A stretch of 64,000 nucleotides of DNA from Mariniphaga sp964398855 (GTDB lineage Bacteria > Bacteroidota > Bacteroidia > Bacteroidales > Prolixibacteraceae), in NCBI GenBank assembly GCA_964398855.1, contig CAYNOQ010000001.1, positions 1 to 64,000 on the forward strand. Reading direction: 5' to 3'. Each line of letters opens with the position of its first letter. Positions within the stretch are counted from its first letter, which is position 1. A program made the translations under genes and the position numbers. The notes under the pieces were generated by a model. That model was not told the DNA's origin. It saw only the letters and a program-made list of their open reading frames with translations, and ran no database searches. Below are positions 62,176 to 64,000 of this stretch, in pieces.

Positions 62176-62697
62176 ATGTTCAATCGCCTGCCTGCTGCCT
62201 TTTTTCAGCAAAATGTTATAGAAGTTGCGCCACAGTTAGTAGGGAAGATTCTTGTCCGAAATTTTGGCAGCGGCGGAATATCGCGGTATATCATTACCGA
62301 TGTGGAGGCATACAGCGGAGACGGCGATCTTGCCTGTCACGCTTTCAGAGGAAAAACTCCCCGAACGGAAGTAATGTTTCGTGAAGGGGGTCTGGTATAT
62401 GTCTATCTGATTTACGGTATTCACTGGCTGTTGAATTTTGTAACCGGCAAAGCCGGTGATGCTTCGGCAGTACTGATTCGCGGACTTGAAGGGATAGATG
62501 GTCCGGGAAGAGTAGGCAAAACTCTTTGCATGGATAAGTCGTTTTATGGGGAAAATCTGGAAACTTCGCCCAGACTTTGGGTCGAAGACCCGGTGAAAGC
62601 GGTAAAATACACAACACTTCCGCGCGTTGGCATCGACTATGCCGGCGAACCGTGGGTGAGCATGCCCTGGCGCTATAAGCTTATCGGTTCAGAATAA
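62176..62697 (+). CDS. mpg: DNA-3-methyladenine glycosylase (Mpg/AAG type)
   Basis: A 173-residue base-excision repair enzyme that removes alkylated purines. Family segments are APQLVGKILVRN, ITDVEAYSGDGDLACHAFRGKTPRTEVMFREGGLVYVYLIYGIHWLLNFVTG and RGLEGIDGPGRVGKTL; the catalytic Glu is in TDVEAY. The protein is slightly shorter than the usual 190-200 residues, mostly at its C-terminus. The start follows an AAAAGGAGT sequence. Its end overlaps the convergent MFS gene by 17 bp. Confidence 0.92.
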   Translation: MFNRLPAAFFQQNVIEVAPQLVGKILVRNFGSGGISRYIITDVEAYSGDGDLACHAFRGKTPRTEVMFREGGLVYVYLIYGIHWLLNFVTGKAGDASAVLIRGLEGIDGPGRVGKTLCMDKSFYGENLETSPRLWVEDPVKAVKYTTLPRVGIDYAGEPWVSMPWRYKLIGSE

Positions 62698-64000
62698 AAC
62701 GGTTATAGAGCCACAAAAGAACCACAGCAGAAACGGCAACACCGGAATAGACGACCCAGATTTTGGAAGGATTATAGTTAATCCACAAAAAATCAGTTAG
62801 TTCCCGTGTGCTCATTCCCATTTTCTCAGCGGCAAGCGCGATGTAATCATTCTTTGTTACTTCCGCAGAAATTTCAGGCAAGGCGATGCCTCTTGCGGCA
62901 ACTTCCTGTTTCAGCAGAAAAATGTTGTCTGCAATGCGTTCATACACACCTCCCGAAAGCCATCCTGCCAGTTGATGCCCTGCTGCAATCGGCAAAAAGG
63001 ATGTTCCCATATAAAGCGCTTTTTTATCTTCGGGCGCAATCCTGCCGACATACTCGGTAAATTTGGGAGAGCTGCCCATTTCGCCTAAAGCAAAAATCAG
63101 GATTCCCAATAAAATTAACCAGATGTTATGGCTGGAAAACATCAGTCCCAAACCTCCGGCAACAACCAAAATTCCACCCATCATTGCTGCCAGCGGGCGA
63201 AAACGCATGACAAATGCAGAAACAAAAAGCTGAAAAATGATGATAAAAAAAGCATCCATACTGCTGAGAGTCACTGCCGTAACTGTTCCTTCGGCTGTGC
63301 CAATAGCTTCAGCAAGCCAGGGCCAGACTGAATGAATTCCCCGATAGAGCGGCGAAGTATCAATCCATTGATCAACAAAAACCGGAAACGAATAGTAAAG
63401 CTGGTTGAAAGCCGTCCAGAACAGAATCATAACTATCAGAAACAGAACATATTTCCAGTTTTGCAGTGTTGTCCAAATATTTACAAATGCCTGAGCGATA
63501 CTTTTTCCCAATGAACCGCCATCCCGGTTGACAACCGGTTCGCGAAAGAAAAAGGCTGTTATGAAATAGTTGACACCCATTGCCGCCATAGACATGTAGA
63601 ACACAAAATCCCACGATTTCTGCATGAGCACTCCGGCAATGAAAGGACCGATAAACCCGCCGATATTAATCATCATATAGAAAATTCCAAACCCGATGGA
63701 TGATGTTTCCTCTGTGGTATTTCGTGCTATCATGGCAGAAATTATCGGTTTGAACAGCGCACCGCCGACACAGGTCCAGATAAATGCGAAAAACATCCAT
63801 CCGAAAGTGGTGAAAGTGCCAATCATATAGAAACCAGAAATATATACCGTAAATGAGAGGAAAAGAATACGCTTGTAGCCGACATTGTCGGCAATTGCGC
63901 CGGTGATTACCGGTAAAAAATAGAGCAGCATGGAACCCGTCCCCATGATTATTCCTTTTTGTGCCTGAGTAAGCCCGATTGCGCCCGTATCTTTGGAATT
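62681..64000 (-). CDS. MFS transporter, truncated by the window end
   Basis: At least 439 residues of a major facilitator protein whose N-terminus lies beyond 64000; the reading frame is open to the edge (…AIGLTQAQKGIIMGTGS). About 11 helices are visible, with the loop motif GAIADNVGYKRILF near the start of the seen part, GALFKPIISAMIARNTTEETSSIGFGIFYMMINIGGFIGPF, and a second-half FTEYVGRIAPEDKKALYMG. The pattern resembles proton-dependent oligopeptide-type transporters, but substrate is not certain. A methionine at 63946 should not be taken as the start. Confidence 0.82.
   Translation of the reverse strand, partial: NSKDTGAIGLTQAQKGIIMGTGSMLLYFLPVITGAIADNVGYKRILFLSFTVYISGFYMIGTFTTFGWMFFAFIWTCVGGALFKPIISAMIARNTTEETSSIGFGIFYMMINIGGFIGPFIAGVLMQKSWDFVFYMSMAAMGVNYFITAFFFREPVVNRDGGSLGKSIAQAFVNIWTTLQNWKYVLFLIVMILFWTAFNQLYYSFPVFVDQWIDTSPLYRGIHSVWPWLAEAIGTAEGTVTAVTLSSMDAFFIIIFQLFVSAFVMRFRPLAAMMGGILVVAGGLGLMFSSHNIWLILLGILIFALGEMGSSPKFTEYVGRIAPEDKKALYMGTSFLPIAAGHQLAGWLSGGVYERIADNIFLLKQEVAARGIALPEISAEVTKNDYIALAAEKMGMSTRELTDFLWINYNPSKIWVVYSGVAVSAVVLLWLYNRFILNR

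Noticed and set aside
1..64000. CRISPR arrays, tRNA, rRNA genes and intact insertion sequences
   Set aside because: No regularly spaced direct repeats, cloverleaf-like sequences, rRNA segments or transposase genes were recognised by reading; small tRNAs could still be missed without a scan.

Overview
The window looks like part of a draft genome of a Bacteroidetes (Bacteroidia) organism. The strongest reason is a complete type IX secretion core (PorP/SprF-like protein, GldK, GldL, GldM, GldN), a system known only from this phylum. Supporting signs are promoters of the phylum-specific type (TTTG near -33 and TAnnTTTG near -7), few Shine-Dalgarno sequences, and families typical of the phylum (DUF4831, DUF4296, class II ribonucleotide reductase, lycopene cyclase-domain protein, cysteate synthase-like PLP enzyme). 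Two runs of exactly 100 N (31809-31908, 34382-34481) mark scaffold joins. The mix of B12-dependent reductase, ORP-like iron-sulfur ATPases and an Rrf2 regulator suggests an anaerobic or microaerobic lifestyle; this is inference.

Layout. 1-3336: operon for a DUF134 regulator, two NifX/NifB-type metal-cofactor proteins, a DUF5320 protein and two MinD-like ATPases with inserted 2x[4Fe-4S] ferredoxin domains, resembling the anaerobe-specific ORP (orange protein) cluster, with a perfect palindrome inside its promoter. 3344-6916: a giant Sel1-repeat protein. 7293-7652: remnant of a DUF4143 ATPase and a 58-bp composite palindrome. 7782-15244: DUF4296 lipoprotein, DUF975-like membrane protein, NAD(P)HX repair enzyme, DUF4831 protein, MFS transporter, PepD. 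15257-17800: Gfo/Idh/MocA oxidoreductase with a ThuA-like lipoprotein. 17986-20949: YceI, porin, YceI-like, Rrf2 operon. 21215-30145: beta-barrel protein, DUF4395, membrane protein with pullulanase, alanine dehydrogenase, TsaE, GcvH, class II ribonucleotide reductase. 30512-34174: WaaA, lycopene cyclase-like protein, cysteate synthase-like enzyme. 34547-39164: SGNH hydrolase-like protein, phosphatase, PBP1A.

39367-50246: topA, a ureohydrolase-fold protein that has lost its metal ligands, porP/sprF-like, gldK, gldL, gldM, gldN, a terminator, then a second gldK-like gene that must start at TTG. 50344-52653: a NikR-like regulator lacking all four nickel ligands upstream of a TonB-dependent receptor, with shared TTCGTG repeats. 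52832-54536: HigBA-type toxin-antitoxin pair and a ROK kinase. 54714-57471: yidD and a zinc-type ABC importer behind two palindromes. 57609-64000: methyltransferase-like protein, flippase, YfhO protein, 3-methyladenine glycosylase and a truncated MFS transporter.

The candidates most worth attention are the NikR-like/TonB receptor module, the degenerate arginase and duplicated gldK at the type IX locus, the ORP-like cluster with its promoter palindrome, and the YceI-porin-Rrf2 operon with an upstream inverted repeat. No rRNA, tRNA, CRISPR array or intact insertion sequence was recognised.
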